From positions 16,719,056 to 16,783,055 of the forward strand of contig JAPFBE010000013.1 in the NCBI GenBank assembly GCA_034336665.1: 64,000 nucleotides of DNA. The letters are read 5' to 3'. This DNA is from Luscinia megarhynchos. Lineage: Eukaryota > Chordata > Aves > Passeriformes > Turdidae. The position numbers and the translations under genes were made by a program. Positions within the stretch are counted from its first letter, which is position 1, and every line of letters starts with the position of its first letter. The notes beneath the pieces are model-generated. The model saw nothing but the letters and a program-made list of their open reading frames with translations. It was not told the origin of the DNA and did not search any database. Positions 1 through 13,500 of this stretch are shown piece after piece.

Positions 1-2469
1 GGGGATTTATGAGTCTACTCACTTTACCTCACCACTGGGACAACAGTACTTCTGGCAGAAGCCCCAGATACCCAATCAACAAAACATCCTTATCCAGTGA
101 TCCTCTGCAAGGTCCATCCCACAGGAGCATCATATGGTGTTCACACCATAACATCCACCAGCACTGACCATCAGGAATTCTCCACGTGTGAAAACTCTGC
201 ATGGTGTGTCCCACCACATGCCTGGCCATGTACCTAACACAACAGCCAGCTCCTAATGCATCTCTCATGATGACACAAAGGGGGACACTGCTAAGTGACT
301 GCAGTAGGCTGCCCACTGCCACAGAAACAGACAGCTCTCCTACCACAGCTGAAGCCTGCCATACAGGCTTGCAGATCAGCGACACATTACACAACCCATT
401 TGTTCATGACTGAACACACTGTTAAAAGGCTCAGACACATCATCAGATGGTGGCCAGATACTGGTGATCCAATTCCTCCTAACTCAACAAAGTTGTTGCC
501 CAGAGTCAAAAGTAAACAAGGATTATCTGGAGTTCTGTGTGTGCCCTGCACACCTCAATTTGCTTAAAGGAGAATGGCACAATACTGCATTGGCTGAGGC
601 TTAATTTAAGACAGTATTAAGATGCAAGTTAAAAGCCTGAGTTGGAGGAAAATGGGGAAGCAGGCATCTTCCTGAACAGAGAGACAGTATTAGATGCCAT
701 AACTAACCAGCACACTTTTGAATTTTGTTACCTATTTTAAGTCACAGGTCACAACCCCAGCAAGGCCACTTTCTCCAGCTGACTACACTGATTCACAGTA
801 CCCAGATATTCTGACCCATGCTCTCTTTGTGCACCCTGAGCTCTAAAAACATTATTTACCTCTGGCTTGACAGCAGCAAAATTTACCCACCTTCTTCCCC
901 CCATCAGGAATCTCGGATGAATGGCAACTGCTGCTAAATCCACTGTTAATGAGAGAGAAGTAGTACTTCAAGATATTGAGGTATCCATCAATCTCTAGCA
1001 AAGGGATTATTCCTGGTGAAGACATTACAGTCTGGAAGTGCTGCAAGCCAGAGATGCCTGCTGAAGGCTGGAGCCAAGGGCTCAGGAGCCCCCCAGGACC
1101 CAAGCAGGCACCCTCTCCAGGGGAAACAGAAGTGCCACAGAGACACAGGTAACTGTGAACTAAATGGCCACTCCCAAGGCTCATCAGGATGCTCCTCACC
1201 TTTTTGCTTAGCACAAAAGCAATGACCAAGCCTGATAGTGTAGTCTAGAAAGATCAAGTTTGAGAAATGCCACCAAACACGTGGGAATTGCAAGCAGACC
1301 TGCAGGTGTATCCCTGTAGCTCACAACAGTCACAGCAGAGGATCAGGTTCATTTACTGGCTCACTAAGAGCCACTGGTGCATCAAGCATAATCCCCCAGG
1401 AAAAAGCTTTTTTCAGGAGAGAGTTGCACAGTACCAAAACTTTCTACATTTCACATATGGTCTTCTCCAAATATTCAAGTAACAAAATCCTTGACCTAAG
1501 CATCTCACAGCTTAAAAAGAGTATCTGACACAGAAATCAACCTCCAATTGGAAAAGGTTTTCAAAGAAGCCAGAGATCTGAGAACTATCCCGATTCAGCA
1601 CAGTATATTTTATTATACTGGCTATAGCACAGAATTACACAAACCAGAAAATGCAGTTCCCTCAAACTCTTAGGGGCTTATCCACATGGACTGTCAGAAA
1701 AATCAAAGAGAGAGTATTTCAGTGAGGAAAGTGAAACGCTTTTCATCATCACCCCCCTCCCCCTCAATGGATCCCAAATCTTGCCTGGTAACTCCTAAGA
1801 CACTTTAAAACTAAGAGGGTGAGGGAAAAAAAGAAAAAGAAGACAAAAAAAGGAAAGTAACAGAGGCATAGCAACACATCTGAACACCCCACTGACTTGC
1901 TCATGGATCTACCGGAATTAGGATGGGTTGTTGCTACCTGCTTTACACTACATCAAGAAAGAGTGAGAAAGGACTGAGAAGAAAGAGGGTTTATCCTGAG
2001 TTTCAAAAGAAATCTTCCTCCTTTCTCCACAGCTTTTTCCCTTTGGGGGAACATGATCAGTAATAAAAAAGCTGCTCAGATACCTAATTGATAATGAATT
2101 TTAAAAGAAAAACCTTGAGTTTCATAGTTTAATTCTCTCATGGAACAGAATTTCCCTTTAAGACAAAGCCTGGCATAAGGCATGCTAATTCCTAATATTA
2201 TCCATATAAGAAGAAGTTACTTTCATCTGCAGGTTGATATAGCTTCGACATGTTTACAAACACAGCTGTGAAAAAGAAGTTGAAAAACTACTCATATTTC
2301 CCTAGTGTATTTCTGGGCTCTTTCAGGAATTCCTGGGCCCAGCCTCTTTGCCCTGCCAAACCTCCCCAAGCCCAAGAGCTGCTGCCAGAGATGCAGGACT
2401 CTTGTGCTTGACACTGCACAAGTCTGCCTGTACACTGGGCATAACAAAGCACAGAACTGAGCATCTCCC
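1..2469. other. Non-coding stretch, no gene seen
   Basis: No frame here gives a recognisable protein. The longest stop-free frames are about 120 codons, fall on both strands and show no known motif. Base composition is AT-leaning and CpG-poor, as in vertebrate intron or intergenic DNA. The only visible structure is an A-rich purine run at about 1821-1860. If the minus-strand promoters further right belong to one long gene, this would be intron, but that is inference. Confidence 0.6.
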
Positions 2470-2533
2470 TTAGGTGCTTGACTTAACGATCCTTGTGGGT
2501 CCCTTCCAGCTCAGAACATTCTGACAGAATCAT
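2470..2533 (+). mobile_element. CR1 LINE 3'-end fragment (plus strand)
   Basis: This short piece resembles the extreme 3' end of avian CR1. A segment reading 'cttgtgggtcccttccagct' is followed by an 'acattctgacagaatcatga' tail, a degraded form of the terminal ATTCTATGAT-type repeats of CR1. It lies in plus orientation, opposite to the other two CR1 copies in the window. No ORF2 coding part is visible upstream, so it is a severely 5'-truncated, dead copy. The left boundary is uncertain by some tens of bases. Confidence 0.75.
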
Positions 2534-5500
2534 GAAGATACAAAGGGAAAAACCTTGGAAAGGGTTCAGATTTTACTTAGAGAAGTAAAGCTCAGCATCT
2601 GGAGGGGAAATTCTCAAGCCTCCTATTTAATATGCAATATGAAAAATATATATAGTAAAAAAACTTCTTATATATATATATACACAAACATAGAACCTGA
2701 ACAAACAAGAGATCACCAAATAACGAAATGTAAACTTTCTGTGAAATTTTTCATACTGCTACTTTATACTTCAAAAGACACATTTTCTGTTAAATTTTCC
2801 AGTCTTACTCACAACAGCAACCTACATGTCATTAAAAAAACATATAAATAGATCAATACACTGATGTCTCAAATTTCGCAAACATTAGTACTGAGAAGCA
2901 TTTTAACTCCAGCATGGATGCACATATACCCTTTTATTATTCTGAACCATTTAAAAATCTCACCTGGATTTATTTAACTACATACACTAAGCAGATTGTT
3001 CCAAATTAAAAATTCTGCACTGCCAACCTGCTGTTTACTAATAAATATGGAGAAAGTGTATGTACACAAGATTGCATGAGGAGTAAATACGCTTTCCCTC
3101 AACAGGCACTCCTAGAAGTAGTGATGCAAACCTGCCATTTCCTGGCTCGGCAGACTGGCTCCCTGTCAGTGCTCTGTTTAAGGACAGAGAGAGTCTCAGC
3201 ATTAGCTGCCAGTCCTATTCCCAGGCCGAGCCAGCGGAACAACAAGTGGATAAACAGATCGCAGCCTCAGCTCTGCGTCACCAAAGCTGCCCACCAGGTT
3301 TTGTCTGCAAGACCAGTTTCTGTGCATGTGACCCATTTCCCTTTCTCCCACACTCAGCCCAACAGGAGAGCAGAGCTGCCAGACAAGGCAGCATCAGGCC
3401 TAAAATTAACTTTATCAAGCACAGCAAAACCGTAGGAAGAACCCAATTAACTCTGCTCCCCCAGCTGAATTGTGCAGGACAAACAATGCACATTCCTATC
3501 ATTCTTCCAGCTTTTGCATTCAGCAGATTTGTCACAGAAACCCTATAACCAGCCTGCAGCCAAACCTGTCTTTTTTTTAACCTGGTTTCTGCCAGGAGTT
3601 CCTGAACATCCACCTCCCTCCCACCAATGTGCTTTTGCAGTTGCTCCACACACCAGCCACATTCAAGACACATTTCTAGTTTTGCAGAAGCATTTTGGTG
3701 GAATGGACAGACAGGTGTCCAAAACCACAGCAGCATTCCTATGTCTGGAACTATAAGCACAGCATTTAACAGCCTAAAGTAACTGTGATTCTGTAAAGTG
3801 TTTGGGAGTACAGTATATCTTTCGAGGTCTGCTATGCTCAGCTCAATGGGATCCTTATCTTGATCTGATTTTCTTTTAATGCCAAAAATAAATTGGAAAT
3901 GAAAACCCTCTCATAACAGAAAGAAATTATAAAATATTCTCCATTGTTTTGTATTTAAATAATCTGACAGATTTTAGTATTAAAAAATTAAAGCTCTTTT
4001 ACAAGAGACTGGAAAACAGTACAGTGAAAAGAAAAATGATGACTATTAATTCTTCTTAATCCTACAGAACACTATTAGATACTGAACGATGATGCATGAG
4101 GGGAAGAAGGAAAAAAACATAAAATGTTAAAATCTCACTGAACAAAATATTGAAGCAAAAACCAAACAACATCCAGAACACTAAACCAGAAAATCACCAC
4201 CTCAAAAACCATAGCACAGTAAAATACTCAACACTAAAATAGTTTTTCTTTTGCCCCTGTCAGCTTCTAAAATCAACTAGAGTGGCTACATTTATTTTCA
4301 CAGCTTGTGATCAACCAAATTATAAAAGGTAATCTAAATAATGGGCACCAGATATTAAAAAATATCTATGTAGACACACCTTCAATTTAGCATTAAGAAA
4401 TTATTTTGCCCCCAAACATGCTGTTCCAGTATCAGTCAACAGCTCTGCAGTCTCTTCTTTATTGTACAAAAATAAATAAAATCTCAACACTGTTTTTCTA
4501 ACAAGTTGTCTTCAACTTTGTTGGATTGACTCCCAACAGAAGTCCTAAAGCAGAAAAAAAAAAAGTGAAAAACTTACACTTTAGGCACTCTGAGAATCTG
4601 GAAAAGCACAGAAATATGAACAAATAAAAGGCAGAAAAATATTTTTCCAGTTAGCAGACAAGCAGACAAGACTTGTTTTCCAGAAGATCTACATTTACTC
4701 ACTTTGTTGCATTTTACAAGACTATATGCACATCTTCTATCAGACTTTCCATCAAAGCCATTCATATTCAGAGCAGCAGGATTAACCCATATACAGAAAG
4801 GTTACAATCAACATAAATAACAAGAAAAGAAAACCATCCTTCTCCAAATGTATTTGTGTCTGTATACATTTTCAGTGTATTAGCTCTGATAGAGTCAATG
4901 ATCTTATTGAAAAACTACCTGAGCAAGATTTCTCTTCCAAACTAATTGGAAGGAACTCTCACAGTGAGGCCTGCTTTCTTCTCAACCCCTTCTCCAGTCC
5001 AATTTTGTTTCAAAATGGGAAGCATGCATTTAAATTCAAGAAATTAAAGATGTACTAGGTATGATTGCAACTCCACAAAAATGTATTTAAAACTAGACAT
5101 AAAAGAGTTGGTTTCAGGTAAAAATAATTCTAGTTGGTTTTGTTGTTTCACCTCGGGAATACAGCATTAAAATTATACTATGGTACCAAGTTTTACAAAA
5201 TTACATAAACTTGCTATAAATGTGTAGATTTGTATTGCTTTGGGATATTTGACAATTTTGATCAGAGTGTGCCTTCAGTACATTTACATTTTTATCCTTC
5301 CTCTTCAGGTTCATGGAAATTAGGCAGAAGAGATAAAAGCTCAACTTTCAAGGCAGCCCTCATATAAATTTGGGTGCAACAAGAAGGGAACATGCTGGAG
5401 CATCATCATTGTGGATCAAGTACTAGTCCACTGGCAAGAAGACAGGTAGTCCATATGCCTACATAGGTCCTCACAGCTTTTTCAAAAACTTTTCCCATTT

Positions 5501-8500
5501 AAATGTATAAAAACAGATCTGTTTGGATGCTGGTTAGTGACAATGCCCATTCTTTTGCAAAGGCAGCTGTATGAGGAAAATCTTCCTAAGACAGGAATCT
5601 TTAAGGAAGTGTACCTGCCAACAGGCACCTCTTTACAGTCCTCCCCAATTCTGGATCTTAAATAAGGAGGTTGGTTATGTTTGGTGCTACAGGTCACATC
5701 GACTTCTCCTGTAAAAACAGAGGCCATGGAAGACTGAACACAGCACTGGAGGTGTTCAAAGGGTTCTACTCCATTATCTATCTAGTTGGCAGGACATACA
5801 TCCTATGCCAGCTTTCTGAAAAACAGGAAACACCACCTACCAACTACCTTGGGAGGAGTCACAGTAATGCAGTACAATAAGGAGCATTAGGTGTCAGGTA
5901 GGGATGATTATTCCCCACTGCCAAGTCATATATTTGTTTCTGTACTACACAGCAGAAATCAGCTTTAAATTCACTGAAGAAGTAGTTGTTTATGATGTAA
6001 AAAATTAATTTCTTTGGTACTCAAAATTAGTTGCACAATAATAAGGAAGTGGCCAGTTAGAAACCACTTGAAAACAAATCAGAGAGTAAAAAGGGTAAAA
6101 ATTATAAAGGGTAAAAAAAATCCCAATTTTTTCTAGAAGTGTTGATGTCTTAGGTACATACTTGCTTTGTGCACTCACTCAGAGGTGCAAGTATTTATAT
6201 TAATATGTGGTAACTGAAAGCATCTTCTGTAAGTGTAAGTACTTTCTCCCCACCTCATAAAAGGCATTTACAGATATCACAGAGCTGTTTTTTAAACAAC
6301 ATTATTAACTGGAATGCTGACAGAAAACAGCATTGTTTCCCCCTCCATCAATATCACACACAGACCAACTCAACCACTCTCATCCATCAGCCCTGCATCT
6401 ATTCCTCAGCTGAGTTCCAACACCAGAAGTATCCCCAGCATAATAAAGAAAACAGGATAATCATGTCTGCCTTGGGAGATTGATGCAGCAGCTGGTCATG
6501 ACCCTGACAATAATTTCAGTAATTATTGCTTTTTTATTAAGAGCTTCAGAAAAGTTGCTTTCACTCTGAAATAGAGTCAAGCTACTTAGAAACGGATGCT
6601 GTTTCCCAAGATCTGTCCTTCAGTACCTCACATGTGAGCATGTAAGGAGGACTGGAGCACCTGTGATGTCTTCATGGGCTGGCAAATCTGCCAGTGGAGC
6701 CCCAGAAGATGCCCATCCTTCTGGAGCAGTACCTGGACAGTAGTCAGACCACCAGGATTGGCAGTCAATAGCCTAAGGGAAGGAAAGTGAATGCCACCCT
6801 TCACAGCAATGCATTTACACCCTGCCTCCCTGCTTCCTGCTGTCACCAAACACTCCAGTGTTAATATCTGGGCTTCAATTCAAATACACAAGTCAGCCCT
6901 GAGGTCAACAGGAGGGAGCTTTGGTGGAGAAGTTATGCCTACATGTAAATATTCTCAAGATCAAGACTTAAGAGCTGTGGCCTTTGAGCTCCTACTTGCT
7001 GCAGCACTCCTGCAGACCTTATGAAACTTTGGTGAGATGGGTTGCACACAGAAGTCCCTTGTGATAAAAGCTGACTTTTTTTTTCTTTTAGAATCTTCCA
7101 GCAAAAGGTACAAACCAAAAATAATAAGTATTATTAGTAGTAATACTATAAAAATGATAAAGACCATAGGATGAAGAACAGATTAATTGTGTCTTGAAAA
7201 GAAAAAATCTGGAAAGCAAACTTTTTTTTTCCTGACACAGCTGATTAAAGGCAGAAAGTAAGGGAAAACTGGCTATAAAAATCTTGATTTCACAGAGGCT
7301 ACTCCAGAGGAGTAGAGTCAGAGGGGAGCAGAGCACACTCTTAAATATCACAGCTTGGTGTGCAGCCAGAAGATAGATATGCAGAAGCCAAAACATAGCT
7401 AGGAGTTGCCCAGAGGCAACTCTAACAGGGACAAGTTTCAAAGTGGTTCTAAAAATCCATCAGGAGAAACTATCTTTGTTCTGTGGGGCCAACCACAGGT
7501 AGCAAACCACACAGCTGGACAAATTGTTGTCACTGCAGCTCAAATGGAAATTGATTAACTTTTCTGTAGAGGTGCACACTAAAGAATACAAGCCTGCATG
7601 TTAAGACCAGGCAGGGTCATGAAGGTTCTTTGGTGATTTTTGTATTTCTGTCCTAAAATGAAGTGGTAATACCAAATCCTTTCCCTAAAACACACTTTGA
7701 GTTACAATGTGTTCTGAGCACATTGCACAGCAATGTGCTCGTATGGTCTCATAATTAACTCTAATTAATATACAATCATCTCCAGACTTAAATGTAGTTA
7801 CCCACTAACCTGCATTTGTAGACTGTATTTGCTGAACAGCATGATATTTTCCTTCATTCCTCAATGCTATGTAATCATGGAGTTACAGACCTTATCAGAA
7901 TGCTTAACTAAAACAGTTTTTGTGGGGGTGGGAAGAAAAGCCACAAATACCTTATTATTTAAAACTTTTCAAAATAAAAATGACAATTTTAAATAAAATT
8001 TTATCAGGAAATGAAATAATTGAATGTGGGACTGCTCCTTTACTCCAAACCCCAGCTTCAGTCGTTGTACCTACACCTGCATAGGGAAAAAGTGTCATCA
8101 AGACAATTCTTCAAATTTCCACTTGGATTTCCTTACTATGCCTGATCTGTGTATGTACATGTCTATTAGACAAAATAAGAGCATACTTTAAGTCTCCAAC
8201 TTAGCATAAATATAACTTAGTTGGTTCTTTCATAATAAATGTATTGTTACCATTTTTTAAAGCATTGAAGTAATATTCAGTTGTGAAAAAATAATAATTC
8301 AACAACAATACAATGTAAAGGACACTAGTCAGCATTTTTTACCCATTATAGCAGTACAGATAGCAGCATAACATCAAGGATGGCAGGAAAACCATTGTAT
8401 ACACAAAATTCTGCATATTCAATTGTTGGCTGTTTGGGGAGATTTTTTTGCAGGAGGGATTGGTTTTGTAGTGCTAGGATTTTTTTAGGTTTAGGTTAGG

Positions 8501-10270
8501 TTTTTTTTAATTTGCAATGAATAGCACCTAACAGGTTTCTACAGTCACATCTATGGATGTTGCTCTGTAGTCTACCACAAAATGAAGTGCTACAGATCTC
8601 TACCAAATTAAAGGAAGTGCTTGATGCAGAAATATACCACAAGATAAACAGAGACAACCTGTCAATCACCTAGATGTAATGGCTATTATAAACAAATAAA
8701 CATCTAGCAGTGTATTGGAAGTTTGGTTTGCTGCTTCTTTACAAATGGGAGGGGAAAACGGTAACACTTCAAAAAAGCCGAAGTTTCAACTTGCTACTGT
8801 CAGCATCCCACTTTCACACGGGATCTGCCCATCTCAGGCTGTAAAAGCTCTGCCACAGACAGTTCATCTTTTTGGAGATTTGATCTACAACTTTCAGCTG
8901 TTCTAGAAGGGCTTGGCCAGTGTGAGGTGTTATTTTCGTGTCTGTAGTACCACCTCTTGTAGAGTTTCTGCCACAGCAAGCCTTATTAAATAAATACAGA
9001 TTCTTTACGCCCTCCTTAAGTCATATGAAAAAAATGATGTGTCATCTTATCCAGAATGATGCATTGGCACAAGCCATAAATAGACTGTTTAGCTGCACAT
9101 TACCTGGAATTACAATGCTAGAAAGTAGATAGACTGAAATTATGATTAACTTCAGAGGATTCCCAATAAACCACTGAAATCAGCACTGGTATCATCCTAA
9201 AATGAGGTATTAGTACTAACAACTGCAATTTAAGCATTTCAGCAGTCTTTTTCTATAGGTTTCCTGTTCCAAGAGCTAGGAAGGGTAAAGAAGATGGCAG
9301 GAGTTTGTCACCAGGGCTGGGAGGACACTTGTGCACCGCCGGGTGCCCTACACAGCTGGTACACAATGCACTGGAACAGGCTTTGACGCCAAATCCAATT
9401 CTCAGCAGTACAAAAAGCATTCTTCTCAAAGCAGCTTTGGGAGGATGAGGAAATCTAATCCTAGAGGGAACCCTGGTGCCCATGTACAATAGAAACCCTA
9501 CCCACAACAAAACAATTTTCTGGATGCACATCAAAGAGTATACCCTCTTCAGAGTGAACACTAAATACACCCGAATCACAACTGTGTCAATATTGGCACT
9601 AGGAAATGAAACCTGACTTCTAAAACTGATGCTGGGAAAGACTCCAGGTGACAGAAACTTCATGAGAGCACTAGTGCAATGTTCTCTGTGCTTCAGATGA
9701 TGGCAATACAGGTATAAACCTTTGCAAAATACAGTATTAAGGTATGAAGATATCCCAAGGTTTTAAAGGACAAATTAAACATTTTAGGAGCTCTTGTTTT
9801 AAGACACATTCAGTTTACAGTTATGCAATTCAATGCATGACTGAAAAAGAAAAACTTTCTGCAAACAGTCGTCAGAAGTATTTCAAAGTTCCCAGTTAAA
9901 TCTTGCTTCATAATCAAATGCTTGCATTTGAGGTGAAAATAGGAGTGGGTAAGAAATACCTGAAGCTTTCCTCCTTAACCCTAAATGCATTAACTTGCTT
10001 AAGTAAAATTCCCATATGACCTTGCCTCAAACAAAATTCTCTTCATTCAGAAGTTTCTCAGACTGAGACATTTTGAATTTAGGTTTGGGTTTTTTTTCCC
10101 CTTCCCTATTCTTAGTAAACGCAGTGCAATGCTCATTATTTACCACTGCCTGACCATTCTCAGTACTCCCTTCCCAGGTGTTTCTACAACAAGACATAAT
10201 ATTATGAAGTATGCCTATTAACCCTTCTGAGCTGGGACAAAGAAATATCAGAAGGACTGGCTATTCCATC
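2534..10270. other. Non-coding stretch, no gene seen
   Basis: AT-leaning, CpG-poor DNA. It contains a (TA)7 run at 2669-2682 and several T or A homopolymer runs, for example near 7075-7090 and 8490-8510. A 160-codon minus-strand frame at 3278-3760 shows no recognisable domain and overlaps open frames on the other strand, so it is not called. I see no RNA gene. Confidence 0.55.
2669..2682. repeat. (TA)7 microsatellite
   Basis: Seven TA dinucleotides run without interruption, inside a wider AT-rich patch that begins near 2645. It is a simple sequence repeat with no visible gene context. Confidence 0.85.
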
Positions 10271-10427
10271 ACCAGATCACAGTCAGTGAACAGGGCAGGC
10301 AGGCAAGCAAGCACACGGGCAGTGAAACATCAGGGCCTTGCTCAGCCTTTTCCCTGCTGCCTGACTCAGCTCAGCCACTTCAGAGAGTAAGCTGAATATA
10401 AAATATGCCACCATCCCTTGTGCTCCC

Positions 10428-10515
10428 AACTGCTGCAGCAGCCCAGCTAACTCCTGAAATGCCAGATGCATTATTATCAGAGCTGATAACCTGTACGTCC
10501 CAGCACGTCACTGGG
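10428..10515. promoter_or_regulatory. Candidate enhancer-like spot: paired GATA palindrome and E-box
   Basis: Positions 10474-10489 form an inverted repeat, TTATCAG-AG-CTGATAA, which places two TGATAA GATA-factor core sites tail to tail. An E-box, CAGATG, lies at 10463-10468. A 12-bp palindrome, CTGCTGCAGCAG, lies just left, and ACGTC elements lie just right (about 10495-10510). GATA sites next to E-boxes are known in GATA/TAL1-type enhancers. The GATA-to-E-box spacing here does not match the usual 8-10 bp composite arrangement. Function is inference; no conservation data are available. Confidence 0.3.
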
Positions 10516-10589
10516 GCCCAGGAGAACGAGAAGAGGGAGCAAGGCAGAGGCTGGGGAGATAGGAGCCACACACATGCACACACATGAAC

Positions 10590-13500
10590 GCCTCTCCCTT
10601 TACACAGCTCTAAATAAAACTAAGCTGCTCATGTCATTTCCACTGCCAGCTTAGCTCAAGCATGGTAAATTTCCAATTCAGCTCATTCACCTCACTTTGA
10701 TCCACGCTACACATGCTGCCTTCTATTCATATCTACAACCAACACTGACAGCAGCAGAAAAAGCATAAATCCAACAATAAAACACTTTTCAGAGTGATAA
10801 GATAATGGGAACTACAGGATTAGGTACTTTTTCCTTTAATTTTTTTCTTTACATTTTATTAGCCTGATCCTTACATGGTGCAGCACAGTTTTATTTCTCT
10901 TGTAGCACATAGGAGATCAATGCACTGAACACACCCAAACCAAGGAAGTTTAAATAGACAGCCATTAGCTTTGCTCCTGGCCTTGCCCTTCAATCTTCCT
11001 TCTTGGCTTTTCAATTAAATCATGCAAGGCATCTCCTTAGAACTACAGCTTTTAAGTAAACAGATAAAAACATGGAAATCTCAGACAGCAAGTTAAACAG
11101 AACGCTTAGCGTAACAAAATAATGACACAGCAACAAGACAGATGGAAATTATTTAAGCAAAAGCCAAAATCCAGTTTCTTTTTTCAGTATTTCTCCTCAT
11201 CAATTCTGTCATGGTTTATTTACAAATGATTAGTCTAAATTACAGGTTATGCAGTCTCTCTTTAGACCAGTACAAAATTGCTGTATCACAGCTTTTAAAC
11301 ACTATCTCCAAAAACAGGGTCTTGGGGCAGAAAACAAGGAAGGAAGGGAAGGATGCCCGTGCATATGTGGCAAGGTATGCATATTTGGAAAGCAAGAGAC
11401 AAGGTATGTTTGTATGCATTCATACAAAGAACTGTATTACATTCATATCCTACATGCATAAATAAAAAGTAACTATCTCATAGAATAGCTGCTTTTATAT
11501 CATGTCTTTTGTGACACATCCAAAGCACTAAACCCCAATATGTCACTGGGTAAACAAAACCCTCCATTTTTGGAAGCTAATTCAGAAGTTGTTTTGGACT
11601 TTACCAACAGGCCTTATGTATTTAAGAGAAAAAAATTCAGTTGAAGAAAACTTCCAGACATGACACTCTTACTGCGCATTAAGTTTAAAAACAAGATTAG
11701 TAGTATGCTTACCACAAACACTGAAGCACTCAGACTTCACAGCTTCAAAGAATAATGTAAAATCTTTACAGATCAAGCCATAGATCAGGGCCAAGTCTTA
11801 TTGCTGTAGGATTCTTGGCTTACAAAAACAGTTCTGATTTTAAAAAGTTCAAGAATAGTGCCATGAGCACTATTGTTTTATCCAGCACATACTTTCCACC
11901 AGGAACTGGTCACATTTAATGGCAAATACTGATTTATTACTACATCTCAGAAATAAAAACAGATGTGAGGAAACACATGGAACAACATCAGAACCACCTC
12001 ATCACCTAACTACCTCGACAAAGGGACTACACACTTGGTACAGATATTGACAGATACACGTTTATGAAACTAAAGCATTGTCTGCACTCTCTCTAAATGA
12101 CAGGAAAACTATTTAATTCTGAGCATCATAAGGCAAATGGATCCTCTACATATGCAATGAAATTTGTTGTGAGTTTGTGGGAGTTCTGTGTAGGCCTTAA
12201 CTGCAGTAGAGTCTGCTTACATTTTTCCCAGCTTAACAGGATTTGTCTTGCCCACCTACAAGACACAAAGAAGAGGCAAAGATAAGCATTATGTTGCTGC
12301 TGGTTTGGGTGGAGTGTTCAGCGAGTTTTCTTTTCATGAAAGCTTGCAAACTAAGAGACAGAGTTCCCCCCCAAACCCAGGTGTCACCTGCAGTCTAGTC
12401 AACAAGTAGCACAACCTGTAAAATTAGCTTCTTCACATGTTCACTGCCACAGTGAATCCAGCCTGACCTTAGAGAGGTTAGGACCTTGTTTTGAAAATGC
12501 AAACTTATTAACGAACATCCCAAATTACTGATCTGTAGTTTTACTACCCTGACCTGCTCAACTCAAACTAAAAACCACATTAACACTTCCATCAGCTGGG
12601 CGATACGTAGTCTGTTTATTTTGGTGCAGCTCTCTCAGAACAGACCCAGAACAGTCCCTCCTTCCTGTACCAGCTCTTCAGACTTTTTCAGCTCTGAGTT
12701 TATCCACCAGCAGGCTGAAGGAGTCATCTAGTGGCCACAAACAATTCCTGCAGCCTCACCAGCTTCTGTAGTCCAGCTGTCAGGGCAAGACAAGGCTTTT
12801 TACCCCTTACAGCACAAAAGCACTGACAAGAGTCCACTGCAGGTCCAGTATTTGAACACAGTCCTTGCAGCCTTGCTCATCATGTTCCCTATTGATGTTC
12901 TTTAGGGTTCCTACATACCAGTTTCCCACTTCCAGCCCACGTCAAGGCCAAAATCAAGTTCTCTCCTTAAACATGCTTGGGAGGACACATGGCTGTGTTA
13001 TTTCTAACCCTTGTGGAGCTGCCTGTTCCTCTGCAGGGGTGGGCAAACCTTTTCTGAGTAATGTTGCTACCCCAGAAAGCACCAGCTCAGGTGACATGGA
13101 TTAAACTGCTAAGCACAGGAGGGCAAGCCAAGGGATCTTCCTTGGCCCACATCCCTCCCCTGCCACAAACCCACTGTATAGGCTTGGACAAAGCACATGG
13201 GTACTTAGGTATGGTCTCAGCCGTGGGAGAGCCATCTACCTAATAACATGCAAAAGAAAGAACCATAATAGATTAAACAGGTGTCTGAAGTATGAGTTAA
13301 AATAACACTTTGATAAACAGTATTAACATCTATAAAAATCTTACTAAGCTTCATAACTATTTGTAATGTGTTATCAGTTCTCTGTACAATTCCTCCAGCC
13401 AGGTATGCTCCATAAATTTAAGCGCATGATTTTATATGAAAACATCAAATATTCACTCGTCAAATGAATGGCCATTTCAGCTATGTAAGAAGTGAAAACT

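Noticed and set aside
3278..3760. 160-codon minus-strand frame
   Set aside because: No recognisable motif, no splice or promoter context and competing frames on the other strand; likely chance.
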